Part shown: piece by piece, positions 7,079-12,868 of the stretch
Layout: every line of letters starts with the position of its first letter
How positions within the stretch are numbered: position 1 is the stretch's first letter
Assembly (NCBI GenBank): GCA_002478745.1
Contig: DLQI01000113.1
Location: 1 to 12,868, forward strand
Length of the DNA: 12,868 bases
Direction: 5' to 3'
DNA from: Rhodobacteraceae bacterium UBA7436
Lineage (GTDB): Bacteria; Pseudomonadota; Alphaproteobacteria; Rhodobacterales; Rhodobacteraceae
Made by a program: the position numbers and the translations under genes
Notes under the pieces: model-generated
Told to the model about the DNA's origin: nothing
Seen by the model: only the letters and a program-made list of their open reading frames with translations
Databases searched by the model: none

Positions 7079-8143
7079 TTAATGTTGGTCGTAATTGACG
7101 CTTAACGTGTCTGACAATGCGTAGCACTGGCAGGTTAAAACGTAACCAGCTTCGACCTCGTAATCTTCCAGTGCGTGATTGCTTAGCATCTCGTATTCAC
7201 CCTCGGTCACCTTGGCGATACAGGTGGAACAAACGCCTGCCTTGCACGCGAATGGCGCATCAAGGTTGTTTGCCAAAGCGGCTTCCAGAACGGACTGATC
7301 CTTTGGCATCTTGAAGGTGTAATCTGCACCCTCAAACGTCACGGTTGCATCGGTACCTTTGCTGCCTTCGGCGCGTTCCGAAATCGCTTGTTTCGCGAGT
7401 CGCCCTTGTTGGCCAGCGCCAAACAATTCGAACTTGATCTGACTGTCGTCCAAGCCATAGAACTTTAAGGCTTCAACAATGCCAAGCATCATGGGTTCAG
7501 GGCCACAGATGAATGTTGTATCGACAGCTTTGATATCAACCCAAGTTTGAAACAACGCGGCGCATTTGTCTTGATCGACACGCCCGCTGAATAGATCAAT
7601 GTCTTGGCCGGTTTCGAGGACATGGATGATCGTGAGGCGTTGCATGTAGACGTTCTTTAGCGCTTCTAGTTCTTCACGAAACATAATCGTTCCAACTGCG
7701 CGGTTGGCGTATATCAGCGTGAATGTACTGTCTGGTTCGCGGGTCAGGACAGTTTTCAGTATCGAAAGAACGGGTGTCACACCTGATCCGCCAGCGAAAC
7801 CAAGATAGTTCTTCGCACTGTTAGGCTCGATTTCCGTATAGAATTTCCCCATTGGTGGCATTGCATTCAGCGTGTCGCCAACTTGCAATTCTGTGTTGGC
7901 GAAAGTTGAGAAAGCTCCGCCATCAACACGCTTTACGCCGACTTGTATTTTGCCATCATCAAGGCCTGCGCAGATCGAATAATTGCGACGGAGTTTAGTC
8001 CCGTCAAAGTCCCGTTCAAAGGTCAGGTATTGGCCTTGTATGAAAGAAAAATCGTCAGAATTTTCAGGTTCTAATGTCAGGACAACCGCATCGCGTATAG
8101 TGCGGTGAATGTCTGTAACGCGAAGGGCAAGGAATGTGGCCAT
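7079..8143 (-). CDS. paaE: Phenylacetyl-CoA 1,2-epoxidase reductase subunit PaaE
   Basis: This 354-residue flavin reductase delivers electrons from NADPH to the PaaA diiron centre. It has an FAD domain (about 1-105) with RRNYSICAG at 52-60; an NADP domain (about 110-230) with GFAGGSGVTPVLSI (115-128) and CGPEPMM (213-219); and a C-terminal plant-type [2Fe-2S] domain with Cys300, Cys305, Cys308 and Cys338 in the C-x4-C-x2-C-x29-C pattern. Domain order FAD-NADP-ferredoxin is that of class IA reductases such as E. coli PaaE. The start MATFLALRVTDIHRTIRDAV fits the family. It follows the paaD stop by 3 nt with no obvious Shine-Dalgarno of its own, so translation probably depends on ribosomes finishing paaD. 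Confidence 0.97.
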   Translation of the reverse strand: MATFLALRVTDIHRTIRDAVVLTLEPENSDDFSFIQGQYLTFERDFDGTKLRRNYSICAGLDDGKIQVGVKRVDGGAFSTFANTELQVGDTLNAMPPMGKFYTEIEPNSAKNYLGFAGGSGVTPVLSILKTVLTREPDSTFTLIYANRAVGTIMFREELEALKNVYMQRLTIIHVLETGQDIDLFSGRVDQDKCAALFQTWVDIKAVDTTFICGPEPMMLGIVEALKFYGLDDSQIKFELFGAGQQGRLAKQAISERAEGSKGTDATVTFEGADYTFKMPKDQSVLEAALANNLDAPFACKAGVCSTCIAKVTEGEYEMLSNHALEDYEVEAGYVLTCQCYALSDTLSVNYDQH

Positions 8144-8146
8144 AGG

Positions 8147-8614
8147 TCATATACACTTAAAATAATCAAAGGGTTCAAGGCAGTCTGTACAGCGCCATTG
8201 TGCTTTACAGGGGGTTGATCCGAATTGGCTGATCTTCTCGACCTGCGCGGATTTACAACGGGGGCATTGTGTGGGTCCACCTGCCGTTTGTGGCGGTGCG
8301 ATGCCATAATTTTCAAGCTTTGCTTTGCCCTTGTCAGACAGCCAATCGGTGGTCCATGCAGGTGAAAGTTGACGTTTCAATGTAACCTTTTTGATCCCGT
8401 GATCATTCAAAGCAGTTTCAATATCTAAGTTGATAATGCGCGTTGCGGGGCAACCAGAATAGGTAGGTGTGACTATCACTTCCAACACATCGTTCAGCCA
8501 AGTAACACCGCGAATGATTCCTAAATCGACCAGCGAAATTACGGGAATCTCTGGGTCGGGCACGGCATCTAACCACTCCCAAACTTGATCAATAGATGGT
8601 TTGGTCATCACCAT
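8147..8614 (-). CDS. paaD: Phenylacetate catabolism protein PaaD (MIP18/DUF59-type Fe-S assembly factor)
   Basis: The 155-residue protein has an N-terminal MIP18-like domain with DPEIPVISLVDLGII (20-34) and TPTYSGCPAT (Cys55), and a C-terminal cysteine-rich, zinc-ribbon-like tail with Cys117, Cys120, Cys136, Cys142 and Cys145. PaaD is not part of the purified epoxidase but is needed for its activity, probably maturing an Fe-S cluster, most likely that of PaaE. Two starts are possible: ATG at 8614, overlapping paaC by 7 nt with a GGA about 6 nt upstream, or ATG at 8608 (TGATG with the paaC stop), giving 153 residues. The first is chosen for its better spacing. Either way it is coupled to paaC. 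Confidence 0.95.
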   Translation of the reverse strand: MVMTKPSIDQVWEWLDAVPDPEIPVISLVDLGIIRGVTWLNDVLEVIVTPTYSGCPATRIINLDIETALNDHGIKKVTLKRQLSPAWTTDWLSDKGKAKLENYGIAPPQTAGGPTQCPRCKSAQVEKISQFGSTPCKAQWRCTDCLEPFDYFKCI

Positions 8615-9336
8615 TTTGCGTCCGGATAAGCACGAGGTAGGAACTGCATTGTTGCAATCATATGGCCCAAATGTTCTGTGTGCCGCGCGCCAGTTTTTCC
8701 ACCCTTATGTGTGAAGTTATCGGTTGGTATGGAGAGGGTGGCTGTGTCCAGAACGTCATTGGTCAGTTCATCAAACGCAGGACGTAAAGCGGTGACATCA
8801 ATCAGATCATGTTCGTCAGTCAGGAACATTTCACCCACGTAAGGCCATAACCTATCAAGCCCAGCTTGCATCCGCTTATGGCTTTCTTCAGTTCCGTCCC
8901 CAAGAGCGATGACCGTGTCGCTTGAACGCTCCAGATGATATGTCACTTCTTTCAGTGACTTCTCTGCAATGGCTGCGATATCTGAATTCTCAGATGATTT
9001 GAGCGCAGCCAGAACCAATGAATGCCACGCATCAAAAAGGAATTGGCGCATCATTGTGTGGCCAAAGTCGCGGTTTGGTTGTTCGACTAACAAGAGATTG
9101 CGAAAATCCCAAACATCACGATGAAACGCCAAAGCATCTGCATCGCGACCTTTGTCTTCACATTCGGCTGCTAAACCCAACCAAAGTTGTGTCTGTCCGA
9201 TCAGATCAAGTGCGGTATTTGCCAGCGCAATGTCCTCTTCCAAAACGGGCGCAACACCGCACCATTCAGAAACGCGGTGGCCAAGGACCAATGAGTTATC
9301 GCCCATTCGAAGAAGAAATTGTAACGGATCGCTCAC
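8608..9336 (-). CDS. paaC: Phenylacetyl-CoA 1,2-epoxidase structural subunit PaaC
   Basis: This 242-residue all-helical ferritin-like protein is the non-catalytic partner of PaaA in the (PaaAC)2 core of the epoxidase. It matches PaaC in LGHRVSEWCGVAPVLEEDIA (about 18-37), ALDLIGQTQLW, and the region around WDFRNLLLVEQPNRDFG. PaaC retains the four-helix diiron fold but lacks the full set of ligands, consistent with a scaffold role. The start is GTG at 9336, overlapping the paaB stop in a GTGA; an ATG two bases upstream is out of frame. The 3' end overlaps paaD. Length is normal for the family (about 245). Confidence 0.96.
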   Translation of the reverse strand: MSDPLQFLLRMGDNSLVLGHRVSEWCGVAPVLEEDIALANTALDLIGQTQLWLGLAAECEDKGRDADALAFHRDVWDFRNLLLVEQPNRDFGHTMMRQFLFDAWHSLVLAALKSSENSDIAAIAEKSLKEVTYHLERSSDTVIALGDGTEESHKRMQAGLDRLWPYVGEMFLTDEHDLIDVTALRPAFDELTNDVLDTATLSIPTDNFTHKGGKTGARHTEHLGHMIATMQFLPRAYPDAKW

Positions 9337-9620
9337 ATTGCACCCACTTCATCAGGTATGTCGAAAAAAGTCGGGTGGCGGTATACTTTATCATCCGCGG
9401 GATCGTATAGAGAACCCTTATCCTCTGGGCTGGATGCTGCAATAGCGCTGGACTCGATCGCCCAGATGCTCACGCCTTCTTTGCGTCGTGTATAAACATC
9501 GCGTGCGTTTTTGATTGCCATTTCCGCATCAGGTGCATGGAGGCTGCCAACGTGGCGATGGGACAAACCGTGCGCGCCGCGAATAAAGATTTCCCAAAGG
9601 GGCCAGTCGTTTGTGCTCAT
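9333..9620 (-). CDS. paaB: Phenylacetyl-CoA 1,2-epoxidase subunit PaaB
   Basis: With the start at ATG 9620 the protein is 95 residues, the usual PaaB size, and begins MSTNDWPLWEIFIRG, the canonical N-terminus. Other recognisable parts are GLSHRHVGSLHAPDAEMA and ARDVYTRRKEGVSIW. PaaB is the small subunit that bridges the PaaAC units and is required for electron transfer from PaaE. The frame is open 36 nt further upstream, but that extension would overlap the preceding DUF3291 gene and lacks family resemblance. Within the last codons of that gene is a GCGGAG sequence (minus strand, 9633-9628 region) that serves as Shine-Dalgarno. In most paa operons paaB directly follows paaA; here a DUF3291 gene lies between them. 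Confidence 0.96.
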   Translation of the reverse strand: MSTNDWPLWEIFIRGAHGLSHRHVGSLHAPDAEMAIKNARDVYTRRKEGVSIWAIESSAIAASSPEDKGSLYDPADDKVYRHPTFFDIPDEVGAM

Positions 9621-9625
9621 GTTAT

Positions 9626-10090
9626 TTACTCCGCAGCTACTGTGCAGCGCCGCCAAGCGCTTTGATCGACGAAGTCCCAGCCAAAGGCGTGGTCTGTCGA
9701 CCCGTTTTTTTGAAGATATTCCAAGCGCTCCATTGCCTCAGCCAAGTCAGGGGTGTGGTTATCTTCAACCATCCACATCACGAAATGATGTGATGTCATG
9801 GCTTGAAACCATTCTTCTTTACGTTCGTAAAACCGCGCATGAACGGTGTTGAAAACGTAGTTGCCAAGTGACGCAACATCTTCCCAAACGGACATGTTTG
9901 AGATTATTTCGGCATCACCCGGTACACTGATGTCTGTTGCGTTTCCACTGTCAGACTTCATGCGCCAAACAAAACCGAGGCTGCGTTCAGCCAGGGCATT
10001 GATAGTGTCCAGATTGTCCATAAATCCGGACATGCGCGGATCATCTAGCGGATAGGTTGCGTAACCAACATTGAGTTCGGCCAGTCTCAT
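9626..10090 (-). CDS. DUF3291 domain protein embedded between paaA and paaB
   Basis: The 154-residue protein is recognised as DUF3291, a family of unknown function expected to adopt a dimeric alpha/beta-barrel (ABM-like) fold. Family marks are the N-terminal LAELNVGYATYPLDDPRM, INALAERSLGFVWRM (about 29-43), SVWEDVASLGNYVF (about 67-80), a His/Phe-rich centre (HARFYERKEEWFQAM), HFVMWMVEDNH (about 102-112) and AEAMERLEYL. The start is ATG 10090, overlapping the paaA stop as ATGA; a longer frame from 10153 would run deep into paaA and is rejected. paaB follows after 5 nt. There is no signal peptide or membrane segment, so it is cytoplasmic. Being inside the epoxidase genes and coupled to paaA suggests a role with the enzyme or its reactive products, for example handling a CoA intermediate or protecting the diiron core; that is inference. 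The frame is intact. Confidence 0.88.
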   Translation of the reverse strand: MRLAELNVGYATYPLDDPRMSGFMDNLDTINALAERSLGFVWRMKSDSGNATDISVPGDAEIISNMSVWEDVASLGNYVFNTVHARFYERKEEWFQAMTSHHFVMWMVEDNHTPDLAEAMERLEYLQKNGSTDHAFGWDFVDQSAWRRCTVAAE

Positions 10091-11079
10091 TCTGCGGCGA
10101 CCTTCATTGCTTTCTTTTTGGCCGCGTGCGCCATCATACCATCGCGAACCCACGCACCATCATCCCAAGCCTTGTTGCGTGCTTCCATCCGCTCAGTCGT
10201 TTCTGGACCGTTGCCGCGTAGAACGTCAAAGAACTCATCCCAGTCTGGTTGGCTGAAATCGTAACCGCCCTTTTTTTCGTTCCATTTTAGGTTCTCATCG
10301 GGAACGGTCAGACCAAGGTATTCAGCTTGCGAAACAGTTTGATCCACAAACTTTTGGCGTAGTTCGTCGTTGGAATTCATCTTGATCTTCCACGCCATAG
10401 ATTGTGCGGAATGGACCGAGTTTTCATCCGATGGACCGAACATCATCAATGAAGGGCCCCAGAAGCGGTTAAGGGCGTCTTGTGCCATGTGCTTTTGCGC
10501 ATCGGTCCCTTTTGCCATCGTCATCATGATGTCAAAACCTTGGCGTTGGTGAAACGACTCTTCTTTACAAATTCTTACCATCGCCCGCGCATAAGGGCCG
10601 TAGGATGTGCGCTGCAATGGCACTTGGTTCATAATTGCCGCACCATCGACCAACCAACCCACGGCACCCATATCCGCCCATGTTAGGGTCGGGTAATTGA
10701 AAATGCTTGAGTATTTCATGCGGCCATCAAGCAACATCTCAGTCAGTTCATCACGGGTCACGCCGAGCGTTTCAGCAGCGCAATAAAGATACAGACCGTG
10801 ACCTGCTTCGTCTTGAACTTTGGCCAGTAAAATTGCTTTGCGCTCCAAGGTAGGTGCGCGGGTAATCCAATTTCCTTCAGGCAGTTGTCCGACGATTTCA
10901 GAGTGTGCGTGTTGACCGATTTGACGGATCAGGTTCTTGCGATAGCCTGCAGGCATCCAATCCTTTGGCTCGATCTTATCACCAGCGTTGATACGCTCTT
11001 GAAACGCACGCTCTTGTGGTTCCATTTCGTCCAACGCTTTGACGCCCGTACCTGTTGATTTCACCATCTGTGCGTACAT
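10087..11079 (-). CDS. paaA: Phenylacetyl-CoA 1,2-epoxidase catalytic subunit PaaA
   Basis: This 330-residue diiron monooxygenase subunit inserts oxygen into the aromatic ring of phenylacetyl-CoA to give the 1,2-epoxide. Diiron ligands are visible in a four-helix bundle: Glu61 (HAHSEIVG), Glu91 and His94 (QDEAGHGLYLY), probable Asp145 (WLVDGAAIM), and Glu174 and His177 (CKEESFHQRQG). The spacing equals that of E. coli PaaA with an N-terminal extension of about 19 residues. The ATG at 11079 gives MYAQMVKSTGTG, typical of alphaproteobacterial PaaA. It is 3 nt after the thiolase stop and ends in an ATGA overlap with the DUF3291 gene. The lysine- and alanine-rich C-terminus (AAKKKAMKVAAE) is slightly longer than needed for the core fold. 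Confidence 0.97.
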   Translation of the reverse strand: MYAQMVKSTGTGVKALDEMEPQERAFQERINAGDKIEPKDWMPAGYRKNLIRQIGQHAHSEIVGQLPEGNWITRAPTLERKAILLAKVQDEAGHGLYLYCAAETLGVTRDELTEMLLDGRMKYSSIFNYPTLTWADMGAVGWLVDGAAIMNQVPLQRTSYGPYARAMVRICKEESFHQRQGFDIMMTMAKGTDAQKHMAQDALNRFWGPSLMMFGPSDENSVHSAQSMAWKIKMNSNDELRQKFVDQTVSQAEYLGLTVPDENLKWNEKKGGYDFSQPDWDEFFDVLRGNGPETTERMEARNKAWDDGAWVRDGMMAHAAKKKAMKVAAE

Positions 11080-11082
11080 AGT

Positions 11083-12285
11083 TCAAACTCTCTCTAGGAT
11101 CAGGGCAACACCTTGGCCGACGCCGACACACATGGTGCACAGTGCATAACGACCTTGGGTTCGTTGCAGTTGGTAGGCAGCTGTCATGACCAGTCGTGCG
11201 CCAGACATGCCCAACGGGTGGCCTATTGCGATAGCGCCTCCTTGGGCATTTACGCGCGGATCATCGTCTGCAACACCAAGGGCGCGCATCGTAGCAAGCC
11301 CCTGTGCAGCGAAGGCTTCATTCAGTTCAATAACGTCCATTTGCTCTATCGTCAGACCTGCGCGGGTCAGGACCTTTTCGCAGGCTGGGATCGGGCCGAT
11401 GCCCATAACGCGAGGCGCAACACCTGCAGCGTTCATCGCAACGATGCGGGCCATTGGTTTGAGGTTGTTCTTTTCGGCGGCAATTTCTGATGCGATCAAC
11501 AATGCAGCAGCGCCATCATTCACACCTGATGCGTTCCCTGCGGTTACAGTTAAGTCGGGGCCATTGATGCCGCGCAATTTGGCAAGGCCCTCAAGGTTGG
11601 TATTTGGGCGTGGGTGTTCGTCCTTGTCGACAATAACAGGGTGACCTTTGCGCTGTTGAATAGTCACTGGCGCAATTTCATTGGCAAACAATCCAGCTTT
11701 ATGGGCCGAACCCCATCGTGCCTGCGACCGAGCGGCAAATGCGTCTTGGTCTGAGCGGCTAACACTGTGATCTTCGGCAAGGTTGTCTGCAGTCTGCGGC
11801 ATTGAATCGACGCCATATTCCGCCTTCATTTTCGGGTTAACAAAACGCCAGCCAATCGTTGTGTCGTGCATCGTCTGTGCACGCCCAAACGCCGTGTCTG
11901 CTTTACCCATAACAAGAGGTGCGCGGCTCATGTTTTCAACACCACCCGCGATAACCATATCTAAATCACCGGATTTGATACCACGAGCAGCCATACCAAC
12001 CGCATCCATACCTGAGGCACACAAGCGGTTTACGGTAATGCCGGGGACATCAATTGGCAGACCTGCGAGCAATGTGGCCATGCGTGCAACGTTACGGTTG
12101 TCTTCGCCGGCTTGGTTTGCACAGCCTAAGATGACGTCATCAATGCTGGACCAATCCACTTGCGGGTTGCGTGCAATGAGTGCCGCAATGGGTGCAGCCG
12201 CTAAATCATCTGTGCGTACGGAAGAAAGCGAACCTCCATAACGACCGATCGGTGTGCGCTGCGCGTCACAAATAAAAGCGTCCAT
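11083..12285 (-). CDS. pcaF: 3-oxoadipyl-CoA thiolase (PcaF/PaaJ)
   Basis: The 400-residue thiolase has all active-site elements: nucleophile Cys89 in NRLCASGMDAV, NEAFA (322-326), His356 in GGAIAIGHPLGMSGAR and Cys386 in CTMCVGVGQG. It cleaves 3-oxoadipyl-CoA to succinyl-CoA and acetyl-CoA, and in the phenylacetate pathway also 3-oxo-5,6-dehydrosuberyl-CoA to 2,3-dehydroadipyl-CoA and acetyl-CoA. Sequence features such as ILGCANQAGEDNRNVARMA favour the beta-ketoadipyl type over acetoacetyl-CoA thiolase. As first gene of the paa operon it would serve as PaaJ; the same protein could also act in the beta-ketoadipate pathway, hence the double name. The ATG at 12285 has AGGAGG (minus strand, 12296-12291) spaced 5 nt, the best ribosome binding site of the operon. 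paaA follows after 3 nt. Confidence 0.95.
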   Translation of the reverse strand: MDAFICDAQRTPIGRYGGSLSSVRTDDLAAAPIAALIARNPQVDWSSIDDVILGCANQAGEDNRNVARMATLLAGLPIDVPGITVNRLCASGMDAVGMAARGIKSGDLDMVIAGGVENMSRAPLVMGKADTAFGRAQTMHDTTIGWRFVNPKMKAEYGVDSMPQTADNLAEDHSVSRSDQDAFAARSQARWGSAHKAGLFANEIAPVTIQQRKGHPVIVDKDEHPRPNTNLEGLAKLRGINGPDLTVTAGNASGVNDGAAALLIASEIAAEKNNLKPMARIVAMNAAGVAPRVMGIGPIPACEKVLTRAGLTIEQMDVIELNEAFAAQGLATMRALGVADDDPRVNAQGGAIAIGHPLGMSGARLVMTAAYQLQRTQGRYALCTMCVGVGQGVALILERV

Positions 12286-12420
12286 AAATGCCTCCTGCTT
12301 GTTCTGAGCTTAGGCGGAGGAACGATTCGATGCAATTTAAATGTTACTAATTTTGGGCTGGTAGAAGAAGAATGTAACACGATGAGCTGAGGTGAATCGA
12401 TGAAAGTGCTACGGATGACT
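12286..12420 (-). promoter_or_regulatory. Upstream region of the paa operon with candidate operator repeats
   Basis: The operon promoter must lie here. Visible are the AGGAGG ribosome binding site (12291-12296), a near-repeat GATTCGATG (12324-12332) and GAATCGATG (12394-12402) 70 bp apart, and an inverted pair TGTTAC (12342-12347) and GTAACA (12374-12379) whose centres are 32 bp, about three helical turns, apart. AT-rich sequence at 12334-12350 could supply a -10 element for the minus strand. None matches the E. coli PaaX box well. Binding of PaaX here is expected from its usual role but not shown by the sequence. Confidence 0.4.
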
Positions 12421-12757
12421 TTTTTGGTAACTTTGGTGCCCAGAAGAGGACGTCGAACTTATTTTTTTGTTTAAGTACAGTTACTTATTTTAGGATTGAA
12501 ATTAAAAAGCGGTCCCGGAAGCGGTCTTCTTAGATCGGAGGGACGTCACCTCTATTTACGTGCTAATTTCAAGCTGAACCGTACTGATACGCTCACCGAG
12601 TGGCGTCAATTACCGAGTGTATAGATTTAGGCTATGCAGCAATATGATGAGGGTCCTTATTTGTTTAATGGCACCTTGCAGATCATTTTTCCTGACGAGC
12701 GAAATTTATGCACCTTAGCATCGTTTGAACTTTCTCTGTACGGTGGAGGTCAAAAGT
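12421..12757. other. AT-rich intergenic stretch with short repeats, no clear gene
   Basis: No convincing protein-coding or RNA gene was seen in most of this stretch. It holds short direct repeats: AGCGGTC at 12508-12514 and 12520-12526, and ACCGAGTG at 12595-12602 and 12612-12619. The palindrome GACGTC occurs twice, at 12449-12454 and 12542-12547. The right-hand end, from 12683, overlaps a minus-strand frame described separately. It may be decayed coding sequence or a long regulatory spacer. Confidence 0.4.
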
Positions 12758-12764
12758 ATGACCT
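12747..12764. repeat. Perfect inverted repeat AGGTCA-N6-TGACCT
   Basis: AGGTCA (12747-12752) and TGACCT (12759-12764) are perfect 6-bp arms around a 6-bp spacer. The repeat covers the Shine-Dalgarno and start codon of the putative plus-strand gene at 12758, an expected place for a repressor site. TGACCT recurs at 12778-12783 and 12829-12834. A chance origin is possible at this length. Confidence 0.35.
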
Positions 12765-12868
12765 GCCAACAAGACGCTGACCTGTTCATCCGTCAGCACC
12801 CCATGGGGATGTACCTCTGGCCTGTCTTTGACCTTGAGGGCCTTCCAGGGGTTGGCTCCCAGCTCCCC
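12758..12868 (+). CDS. Possible start of an unidentified plus-strand gene (partial)
   Basis: An ATG at 12758 is preceded by GGAGG at 12745-12749 with 8-nt spacing, a strong Shine-Dalgarno, and the frame stays open for 37 codons to the window edge. GC by codon position is about 70, 38 and 73 percent, a coding-like profile. The peptide begins MTCQQDADLFIRQHPMGMY and I do not recognise it. It is exactly antisense, with shared codon boundaries, to the minus-strand integrase-like frame, so one of them is probably a shadow. If real, the gene is divergent from the paa operon. Confidence 0.3.
   Translation, partial: MTCQQDADLFIRQHPMGMYLWPVFDLEGLPGVGSQLP

Larger units (their letters stand above)
12683..12868 (-). 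pseudogene. Possible remnant of a site-specific recombinase (integrase-like), truncated by the window edge
   Basis: A minus-strand frame is open from the right edge to TGA at 12685-12683 (61 residues). Its first half, ANPWKALKVKDR followed by VLTDEQVSVLLAG, faintly resembles the junction between the core-binding and catalytic domains of phage-type tyrosine recombinases. After that point the sequence (FDLHRTEKVQTMLRCINF) no longer resembles the family and stops, so if the resemblance is real this is a broken fragment. No catalytic residue is in view. It directly conflicts with the plus-strand frame starting at 12758; codon-position GC is symmetrical between the two, so it does not decide. Low confidence. 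Confidence 0.22.

Noticed and set aside
9621..9656. N-terminal extension of PaaB by 12 residues
   Set aside because: It would overlap the preceding gene, and the canonical PaaB start is at 9620 with a GCGGAG upstream.
9018..9852. Plus-strand frames of 97-130 codons across paaC, paaB and the DUF3291 gene
   Set aside because: They cross gene boundaries of the minus-strand operon and show no family resemblance.
10091..10153. N-terminal extension of the DUF3291 protein by 21 residues
   Set aside because: The extension overlaps paaA by over 60 nt and is unlike the family; the internal ATG in an ATGA junction gives the canonical N-terminus.
11113..12241. Several 125-152 codon plus-strand frames across the thiolase gene
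   Set aside because: All are antisense to a thiolase with complete catalytic residues; overlapping open frames are expected there from codon bias.
12400..12474. 24-codon plus-strand frame with AGGTG upstream, possible leader peptide
   Set aside because: It is very short, in AT-rich sequence, with no attenuator hairpins and no downstream gene in the same direction close by.
1..12868. tRNA genes, CRISPR array, complete insertion sequence or attachment site
   Set aside because: No cloverleaf sequence with a TTCGAATC-like T-arm in context, no regularly spaced repeats, and no terminal inverted repeats flanking a transposase were seen.

Overview
The window looks like a chromosomal segment of an alphaproteobacterium of the Rhodobacteraceae, most likely a marine Roseobacter-group member of only moderate GC. 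This is inferred from gene order (lptC-lptA-lptB-hpf-ptsN preceded by a short single-domain RNase D, next to a phenylacetate block) and protein character, not from a database search. Nearly every gene lies on the minus strand, so genes are read from high to low coordinates; only the partial gene at the left edge, and possibly one at the right edge, are on the plus strand.

Left part (1-4240). The 3' end of a probable sulfotransferase gene converges on ptsN. Reading the minus strand: rnd (RNase D), lptC, lptA (GTG start) and lptB form a compact run encoding the periplasmic bridge and ATPase of the lipopolysaccharide export machine. A 251-bp gap follows, then hpf (long-form ribosome hibernation factor) and ptsN (EIIA-Ntr). 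The hpf leader holds a nested inverted-repeat structure just upstream of its ribosome binding site. The rpoN gene that sits between lptB and hpf in enterobacteria is absent here.

Central and right part (4285-12285). A tight operon for aerobic phenylacetate catabolism reads pcaF/paaJ-paaA-DUF3291 gene-paaB-paaC-paaD-paaE-paaZ-paaX. PaaABCE form the phenylacetyl-CoA 1,2-epoxidase, PaaD is its probable Fe-S maturation factor, PaaZ opens the oxepin-CoA ring and oxidises the aldehyde, the thiolase does the terminal cleavage, and PaaX is the expected phenylacetyl-CoA-responsive repressor. Several junctions overlap (ATGA, GTGA, 7 or 1 nt, 11 nt), which argues for one translationally coupled message. 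The CoA ligase (paaK), isomerase (paaG), hydratase/dehydrogenase (paaF, paaH) and thioesterase (paaI) are not in the window and must be encoded elsewhere if the pathway is complete.

The most notable point is a complete, intact DUF3291-family gene between paaA and paaB, inside the genes for the epoxidase core and coupled to paaA by a 4-nt overlap. Right of the operon (12286-12868) lies AT-rich, mostly non-coding DNA with short repeats, ending in about 110 bp of GC-richer sequence open on both strands: a plus-strand start with a strong Shine-Dalgarno and a minus-strand frame faintly resembling a tyrosine-recombinase fragment. No tRNA, rRNA, CRISPR array or complete insertion sequence was seen.
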